The notes: generated by a model from the sequence alone, not told the origin. A stretch of 24,592 bases of DNA from Actinomyces sp. HMSC035G02 (GCA_001838165.1 KV835898.1:1-24592); one strand, 5' to 3'. Positions 7,741 through 15,422 are shown, counted from the stretch's first letter. Translations and numbers: made by a program.

Positions 7741-8790
7741 GTGAGTGAACAAGAATGGTTCTCGAAGGACTTCTACAAGGTCCTGGGAGTCGACAAAAAG
7801 GCGGATAAGAAGGCCATTACGAAGGCCTACCGCAAGCTGGCGCGTCAGTGGCACCCGGATCAGAACCCGGGCGACAAGGCGGCCGAAGCCAAGTTCAAGG
7901 AAATTGGCGAGGCTTACGCGGTCCTGTCCAATGACGAGGATCGTAAGCGCTACGACGCGATTCGCGCGATGGCCGGCGGTGGAGCTCGATTCTCTGCCGG
8001 GTCCGGCGGCGCCGGTGGCTTCGAAGACCTCTTTGGCGGATTCAGCGGCGGCGGTTTTGGGGGCGGCGGCCACAACGTGCGCTTCCAGACCTCCGGCATG
8101 CCCGGCGGTGGGGCTGGTTTTGAGGACATCCTCTCCGGCCTCTTCGGCGGTGGCGGCGGTGCGGGCGCGCGCTTCGGCGGCGACCCCTACGGTTCGCCCT
8201 TCGGCGCCGCCGGTCACGCCCAGCAGGCGGCACCCACCCCTGAAAAGGGCGGGACCGTGCGCGCGAAGCTGGCGATCTCCTTCCGTCAGGCCCTGAACGG
8301 TGCGACCCTGACCATCAAGGTCGGCGGCTCTCCGATCAAGGTCCGCATTCCCGCAGGTATCAAGGACGGCCAGAAGGTCCGCGTCAAGGGCCACGGCAAG
8401 CCCGGTACGCATGGCGGTCCCGCCGGCGACCTTGAGGTCGCTGTGACCGTCAAGCCGCATCCCGTGTTCTCGCGCGAGGGTGACGACCTGGTCGTCTCCC
8501 TGCCTGTGACCGTGTCCGAGGCCATCCTTGGTGCCGTCGTCGACATCCCGATGATCGACGGCAACACGGCCACGGTCAAGGTGCCCGCGGGCTCCTCCTC
8601 GGGCTCCGAGATTCGCGTGCGCGGCGGGGGAGTGAAGACCTCCAAGGCGACGGGTGACCTGATTGCCCGCGTAGCCATCCAGGTTCCTGAGAAGCCGAGC
8701 CGCGATCTCAAGAAGCTCGCGAAGGAGATGGCGGAGGCCGAGGGTGACCTCGACGTGCGCGCATCCCTGTTCGAGGCCGTGGAGGAGTAA
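7741..8790 (+). CDS. dnaJ: DnaJ-type co-chaperone without zinc finger (type II Hsp40)
   Basis: This 349-residue J-protein stimulates the DnaK ATPase and hands over substrates. The J domain occupies residues 8-75 with the catalytic HPD at 38-40. A Gly/Phe-rich region with GGFGGGG-type runs follows to about 160. Two beta-sandwich peptide-binding domains follow (about 167-330). The four CxxCxGxG repeats that define classical DnaJ are absent; the whole protein has no zinc-binding cysteines. It is therefore built like CbpA/DnaJB, although it sits in the dnaK operon. The start is GTG (MSEQEWFSKDFYKVLGV). It lies between grpE and hspR, with hspR beginning 4 bp after its stop. A second, zinc-finger DnaJ may be encoded elsewhere in the genome, as in other actinobacteria. 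Confidence 0.95.
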   Translation: MSEQEWFSKDFYKVLGVDKKADKKAITKAYRKLARQWHPDQNPGDKAAEAKFKEIGEAYAVLSNDEDRKRYDAIRAMAGGGARFSAGSGGAGGFEDLFGGFSGGGFGGGGHNVRFQTSGMPGGGAGFEDILSGLFGGGGGAGARFGGDPYGSPFGAAGHAQQAAPTPEKGGTVRAKLAISFRQALNGATLTIKVGGSPIKVRIPAGIKDGQKVRVKGHGKPGTHGGPAGDLEVAVTVKPHPVFSREGDDLVVSLPVTVSEAILGAVVDIPMIDGNTATVKVPAGSSSGSEIRVRGGGVKTSKATGDLIARVAIQVPEKPSRDLKKLAKEMAEAEGDLDVRASLFEAVEE

Positions 8791-8793
8791 GCC

Positions 8794-9348
8794 GTGGCGA
8801 CGACTGGAACGGACGACGCGATCACGTTCGTCATCTCGGTTGCGGCCGAGCTGGCGGGCATGCACCCGCAGACCCTGCGCCAGTACGACCGCCTCGGCCT
8901 GGTGATCCCCGCCCGCACCAAGGGGCGGGGGCGCCGCTACACGAAGCGCGACGTGCAGCGCCTGCGCGACGTGCAGCGGATGAGCCAGGAAGAGGGCATC
9001 AACCTGGCGGGCATCCGACGCATCCTCGAGCTTGAGCGGCGCGTCGAGGCGTTGGAGGAGGAGCGGGACGCCCTGCGTGGGGCGGTCGCCGCGGCCGAAG
9101 CCAAGCGTAATCGCGTGTTCGCTGCGTCTGCGGACGGTCAGGTCATGCCGATGCGACGAGGCCAGCGCCCGTGGGATAGTTCCTCGAAGTCCGAAGCTCG
9201 TTCTGGCGGATCTCTCACCGTGTGGAATCCGGTGAGGGCGCTCGCGGCGCTCGCCTCCTCCGAGACCCCGGCGCGCTACGCGCTTCCGGCTGCGCCGCGA
9301 TCGAAGGCGCGCGCGGTGATTGAGGGGACGATCGTCTCTGGCCGCTAG
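8794..9348 (+). CDS. hspR: Heat-shock repressor HspR (MerR family)
   Basis: This 184-residue MerR-type regulator represses the dnaK operon and clpB by binding HAIR inverted repeats. The winged helix-turn-helix lies at about 11-60, with the signature SVAAELAGMHPQTLRQYDRLGLV. A helical dimerisation segment follows (LAGIRRILELERRVEALEEER, 71-91). Beyond about residue 105 is a basic, Ala/Ser-rich tail of some 80 residues with no domain I recognise, longer than in the roughly 120-150 residue HspR proteins I know. The GTG start 4 bp after dnaJ indicates translational coupling. Likely operators are at 4963-4983, 5041-5061 and 5104-5124 (autoregulation) and 16217-16237 (clpB). A strong terminator hairpin follows. 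Confidence 0.95.
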   Translation: MATTGTDDAITFVISVAAELAGMHPQTLRQYDRLGLVIPARTKGRGRRYTKRDVQRLRDVQRMSQEEGINLAGIRRILELERRVEALEEERDALRGAVAAAEAKRNRVFAASADGQVMPMRRGQRPWDSSSKSEARSGGSLTVWNPVRALAALASSETPARYALPAAPRSKARAVIEGTIVSGR

Positions 9349-9367
9349 GGCATCGAGACATAAAGGA

Positions 9368-9400
9368 CTGCGGGACCCATCCACTGGATGGGTCCCGCAG
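9368..9400 (+). terminator. Terminator of the dnaK operon
   Basis: A 16-bp perfect inverted repeat (arms 9368-9383 and 9385-9400) begins 20 bp after the hspR stop. There is one base between the arms, so the loop opens a few pairs. No U-tract follows. Its position and stability make it the operon terminator. Confidence 0.75.
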
Positions 9401-9911
9401 CATATTCGATCGAGGATCCGGGGGCACACAGGATCCCCGACCGAAGCCTGGAACAGGCAACAGGCTTTCGCCTGCTGAACATAGTTTTACCAGGTCACGG
9501 CCGGTTTCGATAGTTGATTGACGGGGTGTGGACCGCTTGCGCAAACGTGCAGGGGGTGTGTGAAATGCGTGCGTCAGATTTGCAACTATTTTTCGGAAAT
9601 ACCCTCTGACCTGCAATTATGTCGGTGGGTGGGTGTTTTCCTTGCGATTGCTCATGTTGTGAGATGTTGGGGCGGCGCTGCTCGGTGTCTGACGGGCCGT
9701 TATTAACCGGTGGGATATATCGATGCTGTCACAGAGAGATGGCGTGGATAACGTCGGTATGCAATACGTAACTATCTGTGCAGGTCAGGTGTGTATCAGC
9801 GTGTCGCGCGCGGATGGCGGTGCCCGCGGCGCCCCTCGTTTGTGTCCTGATAGAAAGAGTTGAGATGCGTCAGCGGCGCGACCGATGCCCCGCATGCGTT
9901 AACGTGGACGC
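9401..9911. other. Intergenic region before murT; no gene recognised
   Basis: About 510 bp without a supportable ORF or RNA gene. Near its left end two mutually exclusive hairpins are possible: AAGCCTG (9444-9450) with CAGGCTT (9461-9467), or CAGGC (9461-9465) with GCCTG (9470-9474). An AT-richer stretch runs from about 9570 to 9780. The right end holds an inverted repeat spanning the murT start codon: CATGCGT (9893-9899) with ACGCATG (9908-9914). I see no clear sigma-70 promoter for murT. A GATAGA at about 9849 is the nearest -10-like element, without a partner. Confidence 0.5.
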
Positions 9912-11222
9912 ATGACGAAATCTTCGCATCACCTGTCGGTGCGCTCACGCGTGGCCAAAGCGGCCGGCGGTGCCGCCCGCTTCGCCTCCCGGGCCCTCGG
10001 ACGTGGATCCGGCGGCATGATCGGCGGCGAGGTAGCCATGCGCATCTCGCCGAAGTTCCTCTCGGAGCTGGCAGCTCCCTACTCCTCCGTCATCGTGACC
10101 GGCACGAACGGAAAGTCGACGACGACCCGCATGGTGCGCGCAGCGCTCGAAAGCGCCGGTCCCGTCGCCTCCAACATCAACGGCGACAACATGACCTCGG
10201 GCGTTATTACGGCCCTCATGCAGGGCAAGGGTGCGACGCGAGCCGCCCTCGAGGTCGACGAGATGCACGTGCCCGCCGTCGCCGCCGATGTCAATCCGGC
10301 GGTCTTCGTGTACCTGAATCTCTCGCGCGATCAGCTCGACCGCGTCGGCGAGATCGGCTCTGTCGAGCGTCGCCTGCGTGACGGGGCATCTGCCCATCCG
10401 GATGCCATCGTCGTCGCCAACTGCGACGACCCCCTCATCGTCTCGGCCGCCGCCGACAATCCGAATGTTGTGTGGGTCGCGGCCGGTGGAGGCTGGGGTG
10501 GCGACTCTGCAGCGTATCCGCGTGGCGGCCGCGTCGTCCGTTCCGGCGACGACTGGCACCTGATCCCCGCATTCGAGGGTGAGACTCTGCCTGAACTCAG
10601 CGCCCGTCCTCAGCCTCAGTGGTGGCTCGAGGACGTTGAGCTCTCCCCCGAAGGCCCGCGCGCGACGCTGCACGGACCGGACGGCATCAGCGTCCCCCTC
10701 GAGCTGAAGCTTCCCGGGCGCGCCAACCTCGGCAATGCCGCACAGGCCGTCGCTGCCGCCGTCGCGATGGGCATCGACCCAGCGGCTGCTGCCGCGGCTG
10801 TCAGCAGCGTCGCCGAAGTTGCGGGACGCTACTCCGTCCACGACGTCAACGGACGCAGCGCGCGCCTCATGCTCGCCAAGAATCCCGCCGGATGGCAGGA
10901 AGCCATGACGATGATCGACCCGCGCGTCGACCAGGTTGTCATCGGCGTCAACGGCCAGGTGCCCGACGGTCAGGACCTCTCCTGGCTGTGGGACGTCGAT
11001 TTTTCCGCCGTCAAGCAGCCCGGCCGCCGCGTCGTCGCCTGCGGTGAGCGTGGCGCCGACCTGGCCGTGCGCCTCGAATATGCGGGCGTCCACTGCGACC
11101 TCGTTCCGCTGCCCATGGACGCCCTGGCCGCGTGCGAGCCCGGTCGCGTCGAGATGCTCCTCAACTACACGGCCATGCGCGACTTCAAGGTCCTGCTCGA
11201 TCGAAAGGAAGGCACGCGATGA
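9912..11222 (+). CDS. murT: Lipid II isoglutaminyl synthase subunit MurT, zinc ribbon apparently lost
   Basis: This 436-residue Mur-ligase-like subunit works with GatD to amidate the D-glutamate of lipid II to D-isoglutamine. The P-loop TGTNGKST lies at 63-70, the central Mur-ligase motifs EVDEMHVP and NLSRDQLDR at about 114-144, and the C-terminal DUF1727 domain from about 310, including DGQDLSWLWDVDF (352-364), the region supplying the aspartate of the shared glutaminase triad. In most MurT proteins a Cys4 zinc ribbon interrupts the middle domain. Here the matching segment reads AYPRGGR...DDWHLIPAF (about 201-221), with Y202, G205, H216 and P219 where cysteines are expected. No strong ribosome site precedes ATG 9912, and an inverted repeat covers it. 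The stop overlaps gatD by ATGA, so the pair is co-translated. Confidence 0.94.
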   Translation: MTKSSHHLSVRSRVAKAAGGAARFASRALGRGSGGMIGGEVAMRISPKFLSELAAPYSSVIVTGTNGKSTTTRMVRAALESAGPVASNINGDNMTSGVITALMQGKGATRAALEVDEMHVPAVAADVNPAVFVYLNLSRDQLDRVGEIGSVERRLRDGASAHPDAIVVANCDDPLIVSAAADNPNVVWVAAGGGWGGDSAAYPRGGRVVRSGDDWHLIPAFEGETLPELSARPQPQWWLEDVELSPEGPRATLHGPDGISVPLELKLPGRANLGNAAQAVAAAVAMGIDPAAAAAAVSSVAEVAGRYSVHDVNGRSARLMLAKNPAGWQEAMTMIDPRVDQVVIGVNGQVPDGQDLSWLWDVDFSAVKQPGRRVVACGERGADLAVRLEYAGVHCDLVPLPMDALAACEPGRVEMLLNYTAMRDFKVLLDRKEGTR

Positions 11223-11959
11223 GCGCCTCCACGCTGCGAATCGGCGTCCTGATGCCCGAGGTCCTGGGTACCTACGGCGACAGCGGTAACGCGCTGATCC
11301 TCGCCGAGCGCGCCCGCAGGCGCGGCATCGACGCCGAGGTCGTTCATGTCGGCTTGACCGAGGAGATCCCGGACAGCCTGGATATCTACACTCTCGGAGG
11401 TGGCGAGGACACTGCCCAGGCGCTCGCGGCCGACAAGTTCCGTGGCACCTCGGGTCTCGCCCGCGCCCTTGACGCGGGACGCCCGCTCCTCGCGATCTGC
11501 GCCTCGCTGCAGGTTCTTGGCCACTGGTACGAGGATGCGCGCGGTGTGCGCGTTCCCGGCATGGGCGTCCTCGACATTACGACGCGCCCCCAGGGGCGCC
11601 GAGCGATCGGCGAGCTCGTCTGCGAGCCCGTCCTCGAGGGCCTCACCCAGACCCTCACCGGCTTCGAAAACCACGGGGGTGGCACCGTCCTCGGCCCTGA
11701 CGCCTCCCCGCTGGGACGCGTCATCTCCGGCGTTGGAAACGGCACACCCCAGGGGGAAGAAGCACCCGAGGTGCGCTACGACGGCGCCGTTCAGGGGTCC
11801 GTCATCGCCACCTACATGCACGGCCCCGCTCTTGCCCGTAACCCCGAGCTGGCGGACTTGCTGCTCGAGCGCGCCACAGGCGCGACGCTGGAGCCGCTCG
11901 ATGTGCCGGGTGTCGCCGAGCTGCGCGAGGAGCGCCTGAGCGGAGTGTCGCTGAGCTGA
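11219..11959 (+). CDS. gatD: Lipid II isoglutaminyl synthase glutaminase subunit GatD
   Basis: This 246-residue class I glutamine amidotransferase supplies ammonia from glutamine to MurT for lipid II amidation in peptidoglycan synthesis. The nucleophile is C94 in LAICASLQVLG, the catalytic histidine H201 in TYMHGP, and R128 in GRRAIGEL fits the glutamine-binding arginine of the family. Near the nucleophile ASLQ replaces the more usual GGYQ, an uncommon variant. The length is normal. The ATG at 11219 overlaps the murT stop by four bases (ATGA). An in-frame ATG-like upstream start would lie inside murT and is not needed. A modest GC hairpin (11985-12005) follows. The protein is cytosolic and is expected to form a stable heterodimer with MurT. 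Confidence 0.95.
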   Translation: MSASTLRIGVLMPEVLGTYGDSGNALILAERARRRGIDAEVVHVGLTEEIPDSLDIYTLGGGEDTAQALAADKFRGTSGLARALDAGRPLLAICASLQVLGHWYEDARGVRVPGMGVLDITTRPQGRRAIGELVCEPVLEGLTQTLTGFENHGGGTVLGPDASPLGRVISGVGNGTPQGEEAPEVRYDGAVQGSVIATYMHGPALARNPELADLLLERATGATLEPLDVPGVAELREERLSGVSLS

Positions 11960-11984
11960 CACGCGACCAGATCTCGGAATTTAT

Positions 11985-12005
11985 CCCCGCCGATCCCACG
12001 CGGGG
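11985..12005 (+). terminator. Weak terminator after gatD
   Basis: CCCCGC (11985-11990) and GCGGGG (12000-12005) form a 6-bp GC stem with a 9-nt loop, 26 bp after the gatD stop. No U-tract follows. Confidence 0.4.
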
Positions 12006-12091
12006 TCATCGGTGTGCTATGTTGGCACGTTCTCATCAATCTGCACGCCTCACTCCCGGTCGAGCAGAATTTTCATCAGAAAGGCACAGAC

Positions 12092-12745
12092 ATGTCGAAC
12101 CCCTCCTACGGTCCCGCGGGCCAGCCGGGCGCGGTGCCCACGAACGGTACTTCCTACCCGGGTGCCGCAGCTCCGCAGGGCTACGGTGCTCCCGCTCCGG
12201 TGGTCATGCCGAAGCTGCCCGGTCGAGGCGGCGCCATTACAACGCTCGTTCTCGGCGTGGTGCTCATGGTCATCATCGCGCCGATCGTCTTCGTCGCCAC
12301 GATTTTCGTCGGTGTGGCCGGCACTGATGGTAACGCGGTCAAGGGCGGTACGACGCCCAACGACAGCATTGTGACCGTGACTGCGGATGGCGAATTCACG
12401 GTTACCACCGACGGCGCTGACCCCGGATGCTTCCTCATGGATGCGGGTGGCAAGCTGTACCAACTCACCCCCTATAAGGATAAAAAGGGCGTCTACAATG
12501 CATCAGGTATTCCTGCAGGCCAGTACAAGCTGCGGTGTGAACGCATCGCCAGCAGTGCGAACATTACCGCATTCAACGCGTCGCCTGAGGCTGTGACAAA
12601 GGTCTTCGTCATGCCCTTCGTGTGGGGAACTGTTGTCGGTGTCGCCGGCCTGATCGTCCTGATCGTCGGCATCGTCTTCCTGGTGCAGGTGAACGGCAAG
12701 CGCCGCCGCATCACGCAGGAAGCCATGCTGCGCGCCGTGCGCTGA
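12092..12745 (+). CDS. Small two-TM membrane protein, paralogue 1
   Basis: No known function is recognised. The 217-residue protein begins with a Pro/Gly-rich cytosolic stretch (MSNPSYGPAGQPG, about 1-45). A first membrane helix follows (about 48-76), then an outside loop of about 90 residues with two cysteines (C113, C149) placed for a disulphide. A second helix (about 171-200) and a short basic tail (NGKRRRITQEAMLRAVR) complete it. It is clearly homologous to the next gene throughout, with the same N-terminal start, loop pattern and last helix (VWGTVVGVAGLIVLIVGIV). I chose ATG 12092 for its ribosome site (AAAGG) and because the paralogue starts identically; an upstream in-frame ATG at 12014 lacks both. 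A -10-like TATGTT lies at 12018. Strong terminators follow both copies, so each is probably its own unit. Confidence 0.8.
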   Translation: MSNPSYGPAGQPGAVPTNGTSYPGAAAPQGYGAPAPVVMPKLPGRGGAITTLVLGVVLMVIIAPIVFVATIFVGVAGTDGNAVKGGTTPNDSIVTVTADGEFTVTTDGADPGCFLMDAGGKLYQLTPYKDKKGVYNASGIPAGQYKLRCERIASSANITAFNASPEAVTKVFVMPFVWGTVVGVAGLIVLIVGIVFLVQVNGKRRRITQEAMLRAVR

Positions 12746-12758
12746 CTCATGCTCCGTG

Positions 12759-12802
12759 AAAGGGGACGAGGCTGGGGAACTATCCCGTGCCTCGTCCCCT
12801 TT
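12759..12802 (+). terminator. Terminator of paralogue 1
   Basis: AAAGGGGACGAGGC (12759-12772) and GCCTCGTCCCCTTT (12789-12802) form a perfect 14-bp stem with a 16-nt loop, starting 13 bp after the stop codon. Confidence 0.8.
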
Positions 12803-12947
12803 GCGGTTCCCTGCGGCGTTTTCCCCCACGGGAGGAAACAGCGTACGATCGAGGGGTATCTGAGCGTTCCAATCGCGTCGGCGCACTGTTCAGTCCGTGT
12901 TGCGCATTGTTATGCTTAAGTAAAATTTCCTTCAGGAAGGCACGCAC

Positions 12948-13670
12948 ATGTCGAATCCCCCCTACGGTGTTCCCGGCAATCAGGGCACACCCTGGCCCCA
13001 GTACGGTGACAACGGAGCGGGCGCTCCCATGCAGGGGATGCCCATGCAGGGGATGCCCATGCAGGGGATGCCCATGCAGGGAGGGCCTCAGAACTTCCAG
13101 GGCTACGGTGGCCCGGCCCCGATGCCGATCGTGAAGGGCCCTAGCAAGGCCCCCGGCACCATTCTCATCGTCCTGGGCGTCCTCGCGTCTTTTGTTGCCG
13201 CTCCCATCCTTTTCTTCGTCCTGTGGTTCCAGGGCGTCTCGGATATGGCTGGCGCTCTGGCTCAAGGTGCCAACTTCTCGAATGGCGGCACCGTCGAGGT
13301 CGGCGGAGCCGGCAGCTACATGCTCCAGATCTCGGGCGGCGAGGCAACTACGTGCAAGATGATTGACTCGGGCAACAACGTGTACGACATGTCCCCGTTC
13401 CAGAGCGACAAGTCGCTCTACTACATCGACGGCCTGAACAATGGCACCTACACGGTCCGCTGCGAAGGCGTCGACCAGAAGGCATCCATGACGGGCATGA
13501 GCATAAGCCCCAATGACTTTACGAACACGGTTGGCTTCGCATTCCTGTGGAGCACCGTGGTCGGCGTCACCGGCGTCGTCCTGCTGATCGTGGGCATCGT
13601 CCTCGTGGTTCGAGCCGGCAGCAAGACCAAAGAGCTTCAGCAGCAGGCCATGATGTCAGCGATGTACTGA
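12948..13670 (+). CDS. Small two-TM membrane protein, paralogue 2, with MQGMP repeats
   Basis: This is a 240-residue paralogue of the preceding gene, of unknown function. The N-terminus (MSNPPYGVPGNQG) matches paralogue 1, but residues 28-45 are a run of MQGMP pentapeptides encoded by a near-perfect 15-bp tandem repeat. A first membrane helix follows (about 68-95), an outside loop with the same cysteine pair (C136, C172) and the shared pattern SGNNVYDMSP...GLNNGTYTVRCEG, and a second helix (about 195-222). The short cytosolic tail is Gln-rich. The ribosome site AGGAAGG is strong. The layout, with a Pro/Gly-rich arm inside and a disulphide loop outside, suggests an envelope or signalling role, but this is only inference. 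Confidence 0.8.
   Translation: MSNPPYGVPGNQGTPWPQYGDNGAGAPMQGMPMQGMPMQGMPMQGGPQNFQGYGGPAPMPIVKGPSKAPGTILIVLGVLASFVAAPILFFVLWFQGVSDMAGALAQGANFSNGGTVEVGGAGSYMLQISGGEATTCKMIDSGNNVYDMSPFQSDKSLYYIDGLNNGTYTVRCEGVDQKASMTGMSISPNDFTNTVGFAFLWSTVVGVTGVVLLIVGIVLVVRAGSKTKELQQQAMMSAMY
13029..13081 (+). repeat. 15-bp tandem repeat coding for MQGMP
   Basis: ATGCAGGGGATGCCC is repeated three times (13029, 13044, 13059) with a partial fourth copy to 13081. The copies are identical, which points to recent slippage. Because the unit is a multiple of three, copy-number change lengthens or shortens the protein without breaking the frame. Confidence 0.9.
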
Positions 13671-13686
13671 CCCATGTAACGCGATC

Positions 13687-13726
13687 AGGGGCGAGGCCCG
13701 GACAGACTCTCCGGCCTCGCCCCTTT
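13687..13726 (+). terminator. Terminator of paralogue 2
   Basis: AGGGGCGAGGCC (13687-13698) and GGCCTCGCCCCT (13713-13724) form a perfect 12-bp stem followed by TTTG, 17 bp after the stop codon. It resembles the terminator of paralogue 1 in sequence. Confidence 0.8.
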
Positions 13727-13758
13727 GTCGCACCGACACCACCACGAGGAAGGACGCC

Positions 13759-15171
13759 ATGCACACCCTGTCTTTCACGGGAGAACGCCAGCTTCGATAC
13801 CCGGCACCCGACGTGGCGCGGGGCTTTATGCTCGCGCTCATTGCGCTGGCAAACGTCCCCTTTTGGCTTAGGTACTTCCCGGAGGCGCCTCACGCCGGGC
13901 ATGCGGCGCTTGCGGCGATGGGCAGCGCCGACCAGTGGTGGTACCTGGCGCGGACCCTGTTCGTTGACCGCAGGGCCTACCCGCTGTTCTCGATCCTGTT
14001 CGGTTTCGGCATGGCGATCATGGCCTCGCGCACGATGGAGCGCGAGCGCCGGGCCGCCATGGAGACCTTCACTGCCGAGGAGGTTGCCGGCTGGCATCCC
14101 GTCCAACGACAGATTGTCGAGGAGAACGTCGAGCGTTATGCGCGCCGCACGGCCTCGCGCCTGATTCGCCGTCGCGGCTGGTGGATGCTGGCCTTCGGCT
14201 TGGTGCATGCTGTCTTCTTCTCGGGTGACATCATCGGGGCGTATGGCCTGGTTGCGGTGATTTTTGCCGAGGTAATCGTCATGAGGCGTGCGTGGCTGCG
14301 TATTCTCACGGGCTCGTTTATCGCGGCCTTGAGCCTGCTGGGAATCTGGTCGATGGCGGCGTTCATGGGCCGAGAACCGATGATGTTGGAGTTCCACGAT
14401 CCTGTATCGCTGGACGCGGGGTATCCGCTGGTGTCTGTTGCCTCCTGGCTCATCGCGACGCCGATGACTGTCCTCACGGCTCTGGTGGTCCCCTGCGTCA
14501 TGATCGGCGTGAGTGTGGCGCGCTGGGGCCTCCTTCAGGACCCGCGTGGGCGTGGGGCGTTGCTGTCCGTCATCGCGGCGTGCGGCCTGGGGATCGGAGT
14601 GCTCGGAGGCCTGCCTTTTGCGCTCATGCAGCTGGATTGGGCGTTCGCCGGCTCGGCCGCCTGGTCCTACCCGCTGTTTCACGCCTCGGGGGTCGCGGGT
14701 GCGTGCGGCTGGCTGGCGCTCCTGGCTCTCGTGGGTGGCGGTCCGCGCGAGAAGCTGGGCAGCGCGTGCGCTTTCCTCAGCGCGATCGGTCGTCGTTCGA
14801 TGACCGCCTACCTGTCCCAGACGGTGCTCTTCATCCTCATCTGTGGGTTGTCGATCTCGTTCGGTGTGCGCTCGCTGGGCGTCGCCGTGTCTGGCCTGAT
14901 TGCGCTCGTCGTGTGGGCGCTGATCGGCCTGGGCTGCGCCATTGCCGAGGCTATGGGATCGTCGCGCGGTCCCGCTGAGTGGGCGCTGCGCTGGCTGGTT
15001 ACAAAGAGCGCCAGGAAGAGGCCGATGCCGGCCTTCGTGCCCGTTCCCGGCGTTCGCGCGGAGGTGCCCGCAGGAGTCGCGCAGGCCTCGCTGGTTGCGG
15101 TGGATCCGGTCGCCGAGCCGAGTGCTGAGCGCAATGGGAGCGCGCAGGGGAGTGCTTGCGAAAGCGAGTGA
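13759..15171 (+). CDS. DUF418 (YeiB-like) polytopic membrane protein
   Basis: This 470-residue integral membrane protein is of the DUF418 family, with multiple hydrophobic helices. N-terminal marks of the family are DVARGFMLALIALANVPFW (about 19-37) and YPLFSILFGFGMAIMAS (about 74-90). The C-terminal DUF418 block contains GRRSMTAYLSQTVLF (about 344-358) and further helices, and the last 50 or so residues are a soluble, Pro/Ala-rich tail. The fold is related to acyltransferase-3-type membrane proteins, but no enzyme activity is established for the family, so no function is assigned. The ATG at 13759 has a good ribosome site (GAGGAAGGA). It lies after a terminator and before a gap, so it is likely monocistronic. 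Confidence 0.85.
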   Translation: MHTLSFTGERQLRYPAPDVARGFMLALIALANVPFWLRYFPEAPHAGHAALAAMGSADQWWYLARTLFVDRRAYPLFSILFGFGMAIMASRTMERERRAAMETFTAEEVAGWHPVQRQIVEENVERYARRTASRLIRRRGWWMLAFGLVHAVFFSGDIIGAYGLVAVIFAEVIVMRRAWLRILTGSFIAALSLLGIWSMAAFMGREPMMLEFHDPVSLDAGYPLVSVASWLIATPMTVLTALVVPCVMIGVSVARWGLLQDPRGRGALLSVIAACGLGIGVLGGLPFALMQLDWAFAGSAAWSYPLFHASGVAGACGWLALLALVGGGPREKLGSACAFLSAIGRRSMTAYLSQTVLFILICGLSISFGVRSLGVAVSGLIALVVWALIGLGCAIAEAMGSSRGPAEWALRWLVTKSARKRPMPAFVPVPGVRAEVPAGVAQASLVAVDPVAEPSAERNGSAQGSACESE

Positions 15172-15422
15172 AATTTTCCTATTTAATAGAAATAAGCGTC
15201 GCTCGCAAGGGCTATATCAAAATGTGAGCGAACATACATTTGTTGAGAAGTGGTGTGGACCCACCCGGGTGAGCTGCGACGATGGTGACATGCTGTCTCA
15301 TTGCGTGTCTGCTCCGGGAGGTTGAATCTGTCAGGGGCGTTGGTTTTTCGCGGTTTCTGCGCTACTGTGAAGTCACCAAGACACGTGCTGGTAACACGAT
15401 GAGGTGAGCTGAGGAGGCGCCA
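15172..15422. other. Intergenic region with inverted repeat and promoter
   Basis: It starts with an AT-rich stretch (15174-15195). TCGCTCGCA (15199-15207) and TGTGAGCGA (15223-15231) form an inverted repeat with 8 of 9 pairs and a 15-nt centre, either a weak terminator for the DUF418 gene or an operator. No protein-like ORF is seen before 15423. A promoter candidate is listed at 15340-15368. Confidence 0.45.
15340..15368 (+). promoter_or_regulatory. Candidate promoter of the leader ORF and YbjN gene
   Basis: TTGGTT (15340-15345), a 17-bp spacer and TACTGT (15363-15368) fit a moderate sigma-70-type promoter. It would start transcripts near 15375, about 50 bases ahead of the small ORF. Confidence 0.4.

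Noticed and set aside
9444..9474. Attenuator formed by alternative hairpins after hspR
   Set aside because: Two overlapping stems exist, but they lie beyond the operon terminator with no leader ORF and over 400 bp before the next gene, so a regulatory role is unsupported.
9860..10381. 173-codon plus-strand frame overlapping the murT start
   Set aside because: An Arg-rich out-of-frame product; murT in the other frame has clear Mur-ligase motifs from its start.
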